The position numbers were made by a program, and so were the translations under genes. The notes beneath the pieces were generated by a model, which was not told the DNA's origin, made no database searches, and saw only the letters and a program-made list of their open reading frames with translations. From an uncultured Collinsella sp. (lineage in GTDB: Bacteria > Actinomycetota > Coriobacteriia > Coriobacteriales > Coriobacteriaceae), in NCBI GenBank assembly GCA_958439775.1, contig CAUBWQ010000046.1:1-6912 (forward strand): DNA of 6,912 bases, in the 5' to 3' direction. This document shows positions 1 through 5,312 of this stretch, one piece after another; position 1 is the stretch's first letter; the number at the start of each line of letters is the position of its first letter.

Positions 1-1030
1 CCACGTCGGTCGCGGCTTTTGGGCCTTCCGCGATGTGCAGGAGCGCAAGTGGGACTCGCCGTACAAGGACTGGTTCCACATTAGCTTTGACGGCGATTCC
101 TGCTATGGCGATGGCTTTTGGTACGAGGGCTGGGAAGGCCATTTTGAGCTTGTGAAGCTCAACCTGCAAAATCCCGCTGTGGTCGATTACCTGCTCGAGT
201 CCGTGCGCCGCTGGGCCGAGGTCTTTGGCGTCGACGGCCTGCGCCTGGACGTTGCCTATATGCTCGACCGCGACTTTATGCGCCGCCTGCACGCCTTTAC
301 CCGTGAGCTCAAGCCCGACTTTGTGCTGATCGGCGAGACGCTCCACGGCGACTACAACCAAATCGTCAACGACGAGATGCTCGACTCCTGCACCAACTAC
401 GAGTGCTACAAGGGCCTGTACTCCAGCTTTAACTCGGTCAACATGTTCGAGATCGCCCATTCGCTGCACCGCCAGTTTGGCGGCGATCCGTGGTGCATCT
501 ACCGCGGCAAACATCTGCTGTCGTTTGTCGACAACCACGATGTGCCGCGCCTGGCAAGTATCCTCACCGACAAGTCGTGTCTGCGTCCCGCCTACGGCAT
601 GCTCTTTGGCATGCCGGGCATCCCGTGCGTCTACTATGGCAGCGAGTGGGGAATTGCCGGCGAAAAGGGTGGCCCCGATGGCGACTGGGCGCTGCGACCT
701 GCGCTCAATGAGCCTGCGCCCAACGAGCTGACGGCGTTCATCACGCAGCTTGCGCACCTTCGCTCGGCCGACGACGCGGCTGCCCGTGCTCTCAACTACG
801 GTGCCTATCGCAACGTGGTGATCCAGAACAAGCAGCTGCTGTTCGAGCGCGCTTGTGACGGCGCGACGGTACTCGTGGCGGTGAATGCTGTGGGTGAGCC
901 TTACACCTTTGGCGCCGGCGAGCTCAACGGGTCCTTCGTCGACCTGCTTGCCGACGATGCGCCCACGGTCGAGCTGACGGGTACCCTTGAGCTTGCACCC
1001 TACGAGGTGCGCTATCTGTTGAGAGCCTAG
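1..1030 (+). CDS. Glycoside hydrolase family 13 (alpha-amylase superfamily) enzyme, C-terminal part, 5' truncated
   Basis: The gene lacks its start; the frame is open from base 2, and the GTG at 35 is only an internal valine. Family members hydrolyse or transfer alpha-glucosidic bonds in starch, maltodextrin or cyclodextrin through a (beta/alpha)8 barrel. The first residues, HVGRGFWAF, look like the end of conserved region I (DxVFNH). Region II is DGLRLDVA, with the nucleophile Asp codon at 248-250. Region III is IGETLHGD, with the acid/base Glu at 335-337. Region IV is FVDNHD, with the transition-state Asp at 539-541. The catalytic triad is therefore intact. The segment GMPGIPCVYYGSEWG and a C-terminal beta domain follow. 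KLNLQNPAVVDYLL resembles cyclomaltodextrinase and neopullulanase-type enzymes, but the N-terminal domain that would settle the subfamily is outside the window. The protein is probably cytoplasmic, though a signal peptide cannot be judged. The stop lies 3 bases before the next gene. Confidence 0.9.
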   Translation, partial: HVGRGFWAFRDVQERKWDSPYKDWFHISFDGDSCYGDGFWYEGWEGHFELVKLNLQNPAVVDYLLESVRRWAEVFGVDGLRLDVAYMLDRDFMRRLHAFTRELKPDFVLIGETLHGDYNQIVNDEMLDSCTNYECYKGLYSSFNSVNMFEIAHSLHRQFGGDPWCIYRGKHLLSFVDNHDVPRLASILTDKSCLRPAYGMLFGMPGIPCVYYGSEWGIAGEKGGPDGDWALRPALNEPAPNELTAFITQLAHLRSADDAAARALNYGAYRNVVIQNKQLLFERACDGATVLVAVNAVGEPYTFGAGELNGSFVDLLADDAPTVELTGTLELAPYEVRYLLRA

Positions 1031-1033
1031 CCC

Positions 1034-1597
1034 ATGGCCGTATCTGACGAGGGCTATCAACATATTGAGCATGGGTTTGAGCCCGTGTTTGACGAGCACT
1101 CGCGCGTTTTGGTGCTCGGGTCGTTTCCCTCGGTGCTTTCGCGCGCCAATTCCTTTTATTACGGCAACCCTCAGAATCGCTTTTGGCGCGTGATGGCCGC
1201 GTGCCTCGGTGTGCCTGTGCCGCCCAACGAGGGCGACCCTTTGGCAAGCGGTGAGCCCGCGACGCTTGATGCCTCCATTGCCGCCAAGCGGTCCATGCTG
1301 CTGAACGGCGGCGTGGCCCTGTGGGATGTGATCGAGAGCTGCGACATTAAGGGTTCGAGTGACGCCAGCATCAAAAACGTCGTTCCGGCGCATGTCGAGC
1401 GCATTACCGGCGCAGCTCCTATCGAGGTCGTTGTCTGTAACGGCGGCACGGCAGGGCGGCTCTACAAGCGCTATCTACAAGAGCGCACCGGGCTGCCGGC
1501 CATCGTTCTGCCGTCGACAAGTCCCGCCAATGCGGCATGGCGCCTGGAACGCCTTGTCGAGCGCTGGCGCGAGGCCGTTGACTGGGCTGTAATTTAA
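1034..1597 (+). CDS. Hypoxanthine-DNA (deoxyinosine) glycosylase, uracil-DNA glycosylase superfamily
   Basis: This 187-residue protein looks complete. The family removes deaminated bases, chiefly hypoxanthine, from DNA and so starts base-excision repair. Visible motifs, in order, are HGFEPVFD (13-20), GSFPS (29-33), YYGNPQNRFW (42-51), GVALWDVIESC (93-103), VVCNGGTAGRLY (133-144) and LPSTSPANA (159-167). The NRFW box resembles that of the MUG/TDG branch, where it follows a GINPG motif; here GSFPS replaces it, as in the hypoxanthine-glycosylase branch. The ATG start lies 3 bases after the glycoside hydrolase stop and has only a weak GAGAG-like site upstream, so translation is probably coupled. 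The conserved domain begins near residue 12, which supports this start. Exact substrate range (hypoxanthine, uracil or mismatch-specific) cannot be read from sequence. It has no obvious functional link to the upstream hydrolase. Confidence 0.85.
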   Translation: MAVSDEGYQHIEHGFEPVFDEHSRVLVLGSFPSVLSRANSFYYGNPQNRFWRVMAACLGVPVPPNEGDPLASGEPATLDASIAAKRSMLLNGGVALWDVIESCDIKGSSDASIKNVVPAHVERITGAAPIEVVVCNGGTAGRLYKRYLQERTGLPAIVLPSTSPANAAWRLERLVERWREAVDWAVI

Positions 1598-1598
1598 T

Positions 1599-2261
1599 TT
1601 AGATTTTTGTTTGAGCGTGGGCGCCCAGACGTTTCAGAACGCCTCGCCAGATCGGCGCGGGCACGGCTGGCTCGGCGCAAACCATGCCGTCGGCGTCGAC
1701 GTTGGCGGCATTGCCGCCGCCAAGTCGCTGTGCATGCTTGACGGAGCAGCCCATGCGCACGGCGCCCACGAGCTTGTCCATGGCCTCAGAAAACGGTCGC
1801 CGCAAGAGTCCCATGCGCGGAGAGCGACGAAGCGCCGCAATGCCGCTGCCGGCGCAGATGGCAACGCCGCCACACCACAATTGGCCATGGCGCTCACATG
1901 CCTTGTGCAGGCGAACGGCGGTCCCACGCGCCTGCTCAGTGCCCTCTTGTGCGGCTCGAATCGCGACATAGACGCGCGTTCCCGTACCGCCAAAGCGCTC
2001 AAGCGCCTGCTCGATGGCTGTCAACGTCTCATCGTCAGCCACATCTTCAATGGCCAGCACGATGCCATCGGCAACGCTGCCGGCGTCATTTGCCTTCAAG
2101 TCGACCGGGCGGGGGAGTGCGGTGCCGGAAAGTTGAGCATAGGCGGCGATGGCATCCTGCAGGTCCCAGAGCAAAAACTCAAGATCGGCGCTATTGGGAA
2201 TGCTGATATACGCAATGGTTTGCAGCGTTTTTGGTACATCGCCGCGCGCGGTCGTCTCCAT
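1599..2261 (-). CDS. Hypothetical protein, probable degenerate flavodoxin-fold (NADPH-dependent FMN reductase-like) protein
   Basis: This is a 220-residue protein. The start is well supported: an AAAGGAG ribosome binding site lies a few bases before the ATG on the minus strand. I do not recognise a named gene. Several blocks sit in the order expected for the flavodoxin-like NAD(P)H oxidoreductases of anaerobic gut bacteria: NSADLEFLLWDLQDAI (23-38), where the FMN-loop SPRxxxNS would be followed by its helix; a strand GIVLAIEDV (66-74); a second strand RVYVAIRAAQEGTEQA (96-111), like VYAIVNCGFYEGEQ; then a short block like WGQGIGIGAG (WCGGVAICAG, 129-138). The C-terminal PAPIWRGVLKRLG echoes the family's PRxxYKxxG tail. 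The phosphate-binding loop is not intact, so flavin binding is doubtful. No membrane segment is visible. It diverges from the aminotransferase and converges on the glycosylase gene. The reading frame is firm; the family call is tentative. Confidence 0.75.
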   Translation of the reverse strand: METTARGDVPKTLQTIAYISIPNSADLEFLLWDLQDAIAAYAQLSGTALPRPVDLKANDAGSVADGIVLAIEDVADDETLTAIEQALERFGGTGTRVYVAIRAAQEGTEQARGTAVRLHKACERHGQLWCGGVAICAGSGIAALRRSPRMGLLRRPFSEAMDKLVGAVRMGCSVKHAQRLGGGNAANVDADGMVCAEPAVPAPIWRGVLKRLGAHAQTKI

Positions 2262-2354
2262 GCCATCTCCTTTCCGGCTCGTTTCCGTTTAGGTTACACC
2301 GTCTGGTGGCGCCCCGCCGCGCTATCCTAGTGCAACCCTTACGAAAGGAACGCC
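2262..2354. promoter_or_regulatory. Divergent intergenic region between the hypothetical gene and the aminotransferase gene
   Basis: These 93 bases must hold the start signals for both flanking genes. The two ribosome binding sites are clear: AAAGGAG for the minus-strand gene near 2267-2273, and GAAAGGA at 2343-2349 for the aminotransferase. A TATCCT at 2323-2328 could be a plus-strand -10 box, but no -35 box sits at a suitable distance. No convincing minus-strand promoter was found. Confidence 0.35.
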
Positions 2355-3491
2355 ATGCGTCTGCCCATGAATACCTCGCTTGCCATGCTCAAGCCCTCCG
2401 GTATCCGCCGGATCAACGCGCTCGCCGCCCAGCATCCGGGGTGCATCGCGCTCGCGCTCGGCGAGCCCGATTTTCCCACGCCCGATGTGATTAGCGCCGA
2501 GGTGACCGCCGCACTGGACCGCGGTGACACGCACTATCCGCTCAACAACGGTCGCCCCGCCCTGCGTGAGGCGTTGTCTGCCTACATGGGGGGCGCGGGC
2601 CTTACGTTTTCGGCCGACGAGGTCATCCTGACCGACGGCGCGACCGAGGCCCTGTCGGCAACATTCATGGCCATGCTCAACCCCGGCGACGAGGTCATTA
2701 TCCCCACGCCGGCCTTTGGCCTGTACGAGAGCATCGTCGTGGCCAACCACGCCAAAGCGGTCTTTTTGGATACGGAGCCTGCGCAATTTCAGATTGACGA
2801 GGATGCGCTTCGTGCTTGCGTGACGCCGGCGACCAAGGCCATCGTCATCTGCACGCCCAACAATCCTACAGGCTGCATCCTCAACGCAGCATCGCTCGAC
2901 GCCGTGGCGCGCGTAGCGGAGCAGGCGGGCATCTACGTGATCTGCGACGACGTATACAACCGCCTGGTCTACGTGGACGGCTACGAGCGCTTTGCCCAGC
3001 GCCACCCGGAGCTTCGTGAGCAGACGGTAGTCATCGAGAGCTTCTCCAAGCCCTGGGCTATGACCGGCTGGCGTCTGGGCTGGCTCGCAGCAGCGGCACC
3101 CGTCATCGCCGAGATCGCAAAAGCTCACCAATACCTAGTATCGAGCGCCGTCTCCTTCGAGATGGACGCCGCGGCCCGAGCCCTGACCGTCGACCCAACC
3201 CCCATGCTCGAAGTCTACCGAGCCCGTCGCGAATGCGTACTCGCAGCCTTAGACGCCATGGGCCTCGACGTAGTAGAGCCCGCAGGAGCCTTCTACACTT
3301 TCCCGAGCATCAAAAAATTCGGTCTAACCAGCGAAGACTTCTGCATCAAAGCCATCAAAGAAGCAAACGTAGCCCTAGTCCCGGGCGACTGTTTCGGCAC
3401 CGAAGGCCACATCCGCCTAAGCTACTGCGTCTCCGACAAAGACCTAGACGAAGGACTAGCCCGCCTGTCCAACTTCGTTTCAACCCTGTAG
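2355..3491 (+). CDS. Class I/II pyridoxal-phosphate aminotransferase
   Basis: This is a complete 378-residue fold-type I aminotransferase of the aspartate/aromatic aminotransferase group, moving an amino group between an amino acid and a 2-oxo acid in the cytoplasm. Hallmarks are GEPDF (36-40), a PLP phosphate-contact region around GATEAL (95-100), NNPTG (169-173, cofactor-binding Asn170), CDDVY (197-201, Asp198 pairing with the pyridine nitrogen), FSKPWAMTGWRLGW (230-243, Schiff-base Lys232 and Arg240) and HIRLSY with substrate-carboxylate Arg354. All key residues are present. The start has a GAAAGGA site 5 bases upstream; an in-frame ATG at 2367 is a weaker alternative. Substrate preference (aspartate, aromatic, alanine or other) is not readable. 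From about residue 255 the codons change: Glu is GAG in all 15 earlier cases but GAA in 6 of 8 later ones, and CTA leucine appears only in the later part. No intrinsic terminator follows directly. Confidence 0.9.
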   Translation: MRLPMNTSLAMLKPSGIRRINALAAQHPGCIALALGEPDFPTPDVISAEVTAALDRGDTHYPLNNGRPALREALSAYMGGAGLTFSADEVILTDGATEALSATFMAMLNPGDEVIIPTPAFGLYESIVVANHAKAVFLDTEPAQFQIDEDALRACVTPATKAIVICTPNNPTGCILNAASLDAVARVAEQAGIYVICDDVYNRLVYVDGYERFAQRHPELREQTVVIESFSKPWAMTGWRLGWLAAAAPVIAEIAKAHQYLVSSAVSFEMDAAARALTVDPTPMLEVYRARRECVLAALDAMGLDVVEPAGAFYTFPSIKKFGLTSEDFCIKAIKEANVALVPGDCFGTEGHIRLSYCVSDKDLDEGLARLSNFVSTL

Positions 3492-3635
3492 CCCTCAGGG
3501 ACGCAACACATCAGCCCACCGACCCAAGCATTATGAGTGGGGGCGTCAGCCAACGAAAACCCGGGCTGCCCAAAGTCAACGCAGGCACGCGCCGCCGAAG
3601 GCCAGGCACAAGGTTTTCGTAGATTCCGCACGAGC

Positions 3636-3660
3636 CGAAGAGCACTTAATGTGCTCTTCG
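3636..3660. repeat. Central perfect hairpin of the large palindrome
   Basis: A 10-bp perfect stem, CGAAGAGCAC against GTGCTCTTCG, closes a 5-base loop TTAAT. An alternative lower stem, CGCAC at 3627-3631 with GTGCG at 3660-3664, can extend it past a 5-base bulge. There is no T-run, so it is not an intrinsic terminator. Confidence 0.8.
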
Positions 3661-3751
3661 TGCGAGCCAGGACTTGACCGAGCGAAAACCTTGCGCCTGG
3701 CCTTTGGCAGCGCGTGCCGGATGGTGGAATTGTGTGCAGCCCGGTTTTCCG

Positions 3752-3780
3752 TTGACCGACGCCGGGGTCCCCGCCATAAT
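3752..3780 (+). promoter_or_regulatory. Probable promoter of the rplJ-rplL operon
   Basis: TTGACC at 3752-3757 and CATAAT at 3775-3780 are near-consensus -35 and -10 boxes with an ideal 17-base spacer. Transcription would begin near 3787, giving a leader of about 210 bases before rplJ that contains the L10 binding structure and the attenuator. Both boxes lie in the right-hand edge of the large palindrome, so promoter and repeat are physically fused. Confidence 0.7.
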
Positions 3781-3800
3781 ACTTTCGGTTCACGCACGAA

Positions 3801-3876
3801 TCCGCTGCCAGAGACAGCCGGCGCAAACGGGTCTTACCCGCGAGCTTAATGGGATATCCCGCCAGCCGAGGTGGTC
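3801..3876 (+). promoter_or_regulatory. Ribosomal protein L10 leader (autoregulatory mRNA structure)
   Basis: The leader carries the pattern typical of L10 leaders: a left strand with CCAGAGACAGCCGGCG (3808-3823), an apical hairpin CGGG-TCTTA-CCCG (3828-3840), a GCTTAATGGGATATCCC segment, and a closing right strand CGCCAGCCGAGGTGG (3860-3874). The AGACAGC strand facing GCCGAGG forms the kink-turn-like element bound by L10 or the L10(L12)4 complex. Binding of excess L10 represses its own operon. It lies directly upstream of an intrinsic terminator and rplJ, which fits attenuation as the mode of control; the choice between attenuation and translational repression is inferred. Confidence 0.8.
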
Positions 3877-3894
3877 GAGTAGATATGTCTTCTC

Positions 3895-3931
3895 GCCCCC
3901 GTCGCTCATGCAGCGCGGGGGCTTTCTTTTT
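3895..3931 (+). terminator. Intrinsic terminator in the rplJ leader (probable attenuator)
   Basis: The stem GCCCCCG (3895-3901) pairs with CGGGGGC (3916-3922), extended by CGCT/AGCG inside and a CATGC loop, and is followed by the T-rich tract TTTCTTTTT (3923-3931). It sits between the L10 leader structure and the rplJ ribosome binding site, so it can stop transcription before the operon when L10 is in excess. Confidence 0.85.
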
Positions 3932-3996
3932 GGACATGCCCCCGTCACGTCCTTGTGGCGGACCGTGCCCGGAAAGAATTCGAGGAGGTGTAATTC

Positions 3997-4518
3997 ATGC
4001 CCCAGCAGTACAAAATCGACAAGGTTGCAGAGATCGAGTCCCGTATCGCCGAGAACGCCGGTCTGTTCGTCGTCAACTACAACGGTCTGACGGTTAAGCA
4101 GGCTCAGGAGCTGCGTCATCAGCTTCGCGAGTGCGGCGCCGAGATGAAGGTCTACAAGAACAACCTGGTCAAGATCGCTCTCAAGAACCAGGAGCAGCCC
4201 GAGCTCGACGAGATCCTCGCCGGCCCCGTCGCTTATGTGTTCTACGAGTCCGAGCCGGTCGAGGCCGCTAAGGCCCTTAAGGACTTCTCCGCTCAGTCCA
4301 AGGGCGTCCTTGAGATCAAGGGCGGTATCTCCGACGGCAAGGCCGTTTCCGCTGATGATGTTAAGGCTATCGCCGAGCTGCCCACCAAGGATCAGCTTCT
4401 CGGCCAGATCGCCGGTCTCATCTCCGGTTTCGCTCGCGACATCGCTGTCTGCGTCAACGGCGTTTCCTCTGGTCTCGCTCGTTCGATCCAGCAGGTCTCC
4501 GAGCAGAAGGCAGCCTAG
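3997..4518 (+). CDS. rplJ: 50S ribosomal protein L10
   Basis: This 173-residue protein has the normal L10 length. L10 binds 23S rRNA at the base of the ribosomal stalk and anchors L7/L12 dimers through its C-terminal helix. The sequence shows the conserved N-terminal domain: a helix with KIDKVAEIESRI, then LFVVNYNGLTVKQAQELR (23-40), and the KVYKNNLVKIAL block (51-62). These are followed by GPVAYVF, KGGISDGKAV, and a C-terminal L7/L12-binding helical segment LLGQIAGLISGFARDI. The start is set by a strong GAGGAGGTG ribosome binding site at 3982-3990, 6 bases from the ATG. It is the first gene of the rplJ-rplL operon, controlled by the L10 leader and attenuator upstream. Codons are strongly biased, as expected of a highly expressed gene. 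Confidence 0.97.
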   Translation: MPQQYKIDKVAEIESRIAENAGLFVVNYNGLTVKQAQELRHQLRECGAEMKVYKNNLVKIALKNQEQPELDEILAGPVAYVFYESEPVEAAKALKDFSAQSKGVLEIKGGISDGKAVSADDVKAIAELPTKDQLLGQIAGLISGFARDIAVCVNGVSSGLARSIQQVSEQKAA

Positions 4519-4620
4519 TTGCTGTTTTCACCCGCGGCGGCAACGCCGCACCCCTGGCGCATTCGCGCCGTGTTTTAACTGATCTCCGTGCATTCGCACG
4601 GAAACCGAAAGGACTTAGAA
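4519..4620 (+). promoter_or_regulatory. rplJ-rplL intergenic spacer with three tandem hairpins and the rplL ribosome binding site
   Basis: Three small hairpins follow one another: GCGGCG-GCAA-CGCCGC (4534-4549, a GNRA-type loop), GGCGC-ATTC-GCGCC (4556-4569) and CCGTGC-ATTC-GCACGG (4586-4601). The second is followed by GTGTTTT, a poor terminator tract. The third ends 5 bases before the GAAAGGA ribosome binding site at 4607-4613, which is 7 bases from the rplL ATG. They may shape mRNA processing or the higher L7/L12 output, which is inference. Confidence 0.6.
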
Positions 4621-4998
4621 ATGGCTAAGCTTACCACCGATGAGATCATCGATGCTCTTAAGGAAATGACCCTTCTCGAGGCTTCCGAGCTCGTCAAGGC
4701 TATCGAGGACACCTTCGGCGTTTCCGCCGCTGCTCCTGCCGCTGTTGTCGCCGCTCCCGCTGCTGGCGCTGCTGAGGCCGAGGAGAAGACCGAGTTTGAC
4801 GTCGTGCTCGAGGGCTTCGGCGACAACAAGATCCAGGTCATCAAGGCCGTCCGTGAGCTCACCAACCTTGGCCTGAAGGAGGCCAAGGAGGTCGTCGAGG
4901 GCGCTCCCAAGGCTGTTCTCGAGGGTGCCAAGAAGGAGGACGCCGAGGCTGCCAAGGAGAAGCTCGAGGCTGCTGGCGCTGCTGTCACCCTCAAGTAA
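4621..4998 (+). CDS. rplL: 50S ribosomal protein L7/L12
   Basis: This 125-residue protein has the normal L7/L12 length. L7/L12 forms the flexible ribosomal stalk that recruits and stimulates the translation GTPases and is present in several copies per ribosome. The N-terminal dimerisation and L10-binding domain is residues 1-34 ([21 protein letters not shown]). An Ala/Pro-rich hinge follows (about 35-52), then the globular C-terminal domain with [20 protein letters not shown] (56-75) and [17 protein letters not shown], the factor-binding helix. The ATG at 4621 is chosen over an upstream in-frame GTG at 4588 because the GAAAGGA site is 7 bases from it and MAKLT is the family's usual start. It is the last gene of the rplJ-rplL operon and is closed by a strong terminator, so little read-through into galU is expected. 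Confidence 0.97.
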   Translation: MAKLTTDEIIDALKEMTLLEASELVKAIEDTFGVSAAAPAAVVAAPAAGAAEAEEKTEFDVVLEGFGDNKIQVIKAVRELTNLGLKEAKEVVEGAPKAVLEGAKKEDAEAAKEKLEAAGAAVTLK

Positions 4999-5026
4999 TC
5001 AGGCTTTCTCGCCAGATTTCTTTACA

Positions 5027-5059
5027 GACGGGGCTCGCTATGCGAGCCCCGTCTTTTTT
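5027..5059 (+). terminator. Strong intrinsic terminator of the rplJ-rplL operon
   Basis: A perfect 12-bp stem (5027-5038 with 5042-5053, GACGGGGCTCGC against GCGAGCCCCGTC) with a TAT loop is followed by TTTTTT and then more T bases. It lies 28 bases past the rplL stop codon. Confidence 0.93.
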
Positions 5060-5312
5060 GTTTTTGGCTCCTCATTCCCATTGCTCGGCACGCAGAGCAT
5101 CGTTGTCTTCGCCGTGCCATTCCCGTTACCGCTGGGGCGTAAAATTGCACCATTCGAGCAATAATTTGCGTTGACCTGCTGAAGAATTGCGTTTGCCTTA
5201 CGGCGACGTATGTCTCCGGCGGTAAGATACTTCGGTATCGCAATTTGGTCTGCGGCCGCCGTGCCGCACGCACAGGGCGCATTCTGCGCCTGCGAAAGGA
5301 TCCTTGAATAAC
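5060..5312 (+). promoter_or_regulatory. galU upstream region with direct repeats and leader hairpins
   Basis: This gap must hold the galU promoter, since a strong terminator precedes it. I see no convincing -35/-10 pair: TTGACC at 5171-5176 lacks a good -10 box. Two imperfect direct repeats, 5164-5176 and 5185-5197, agree at 10 of 13 bases and start 21 bp apart. Nearer the gene are three small hairpins: GATAC-TTCG-GTATC (5226-5239), TGCGGC/GCCGCA (5251-5268) and CAGG(G)CGCA-TTC-TGCGCCTG (5273-5292). The last ends just before the GAAAGGA ribosome binding site at 5294-5300. Confidence 0.4.

Larger units (their letters stand above)
3530..3780. repeat. Large imperfect palindrome (two inverted units around a central hairpin)
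   Basis: The arms match as inverted repeats in blocks. Bases 3584-3619 pair with 3683-3718 at 33 of 36 positions; 3551-3568 with 3737-3754 at 16 of 18; 3543-3555 with 3750-3762 at 11 of 13 (overlapping the previous block); and the outermost ATTATG at 3530-3535 mirrors CATAAT at 3775-3780. The arm segment between the inner and outer blocks has diverged, and a few small indels separate the blocks. A perfect hairpin sits near the centre. Open frames crossing it are by-products of its symmetry. It could be a non-autonomous mobile or REPIN-like element, or an in-place inverted duplication. No transposase, target-site duplication or second copy is visible in the window. Confidence 0.85.

Noticed and set aside
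35..37. GTG as the start of the glycoside hydrolase
   Set aside because: The frame is open upstream to the window edge and already encodes conserved region I residues, so this is an internal valine.
1611..2330. A 239-codon plus-strand open frame opposite the minus-strand hypothetical gene
   Set aside because: It lacks a good ribosome binding site and has low-complexity, family-unlike protein content. The minus-strand frame has a strong AAAGGAG site and recognisable fold-like motifs, so this is its antisense shadow.
2322..3131. A 269-codon minus-strand open frame over the aminotransferase
   Set aside because: It is fully antisense to a gene with intact PLP-enzyme motifs, and its translation resembles no family.
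3484..3500. A small CCCTG/CAGGG hairpin spanning the aminotransferase stop codon as a terminator
   Set aside because: It has only 5 bp, a 7-base loop and no T-tract.
3674..3679. A second TTGACC inside the palindrome spacer as a -35 box
   Set aside because: No -10-like hexamer lies 15-19 bases downstream; the sequence there is GC-rich repeat arm.
3422..3937. A 171-codon minus-strand open frame across the palindrome and L10 leader
   Set aside because: It overlaps the aminotransferase end, the palindrome, the promoter and the leader RNA. Its repeated RPG-like segments come from the DNA inverted repeat rather than from a protein family.
4588..4620. An upstream in-frame GTG start for rplL
   Set aside because: It falls inside the third spacer hairpin, has no spaced ribosome binding site, and would add residues not seen in L7/L12; MAKL at 4621 is well supported.
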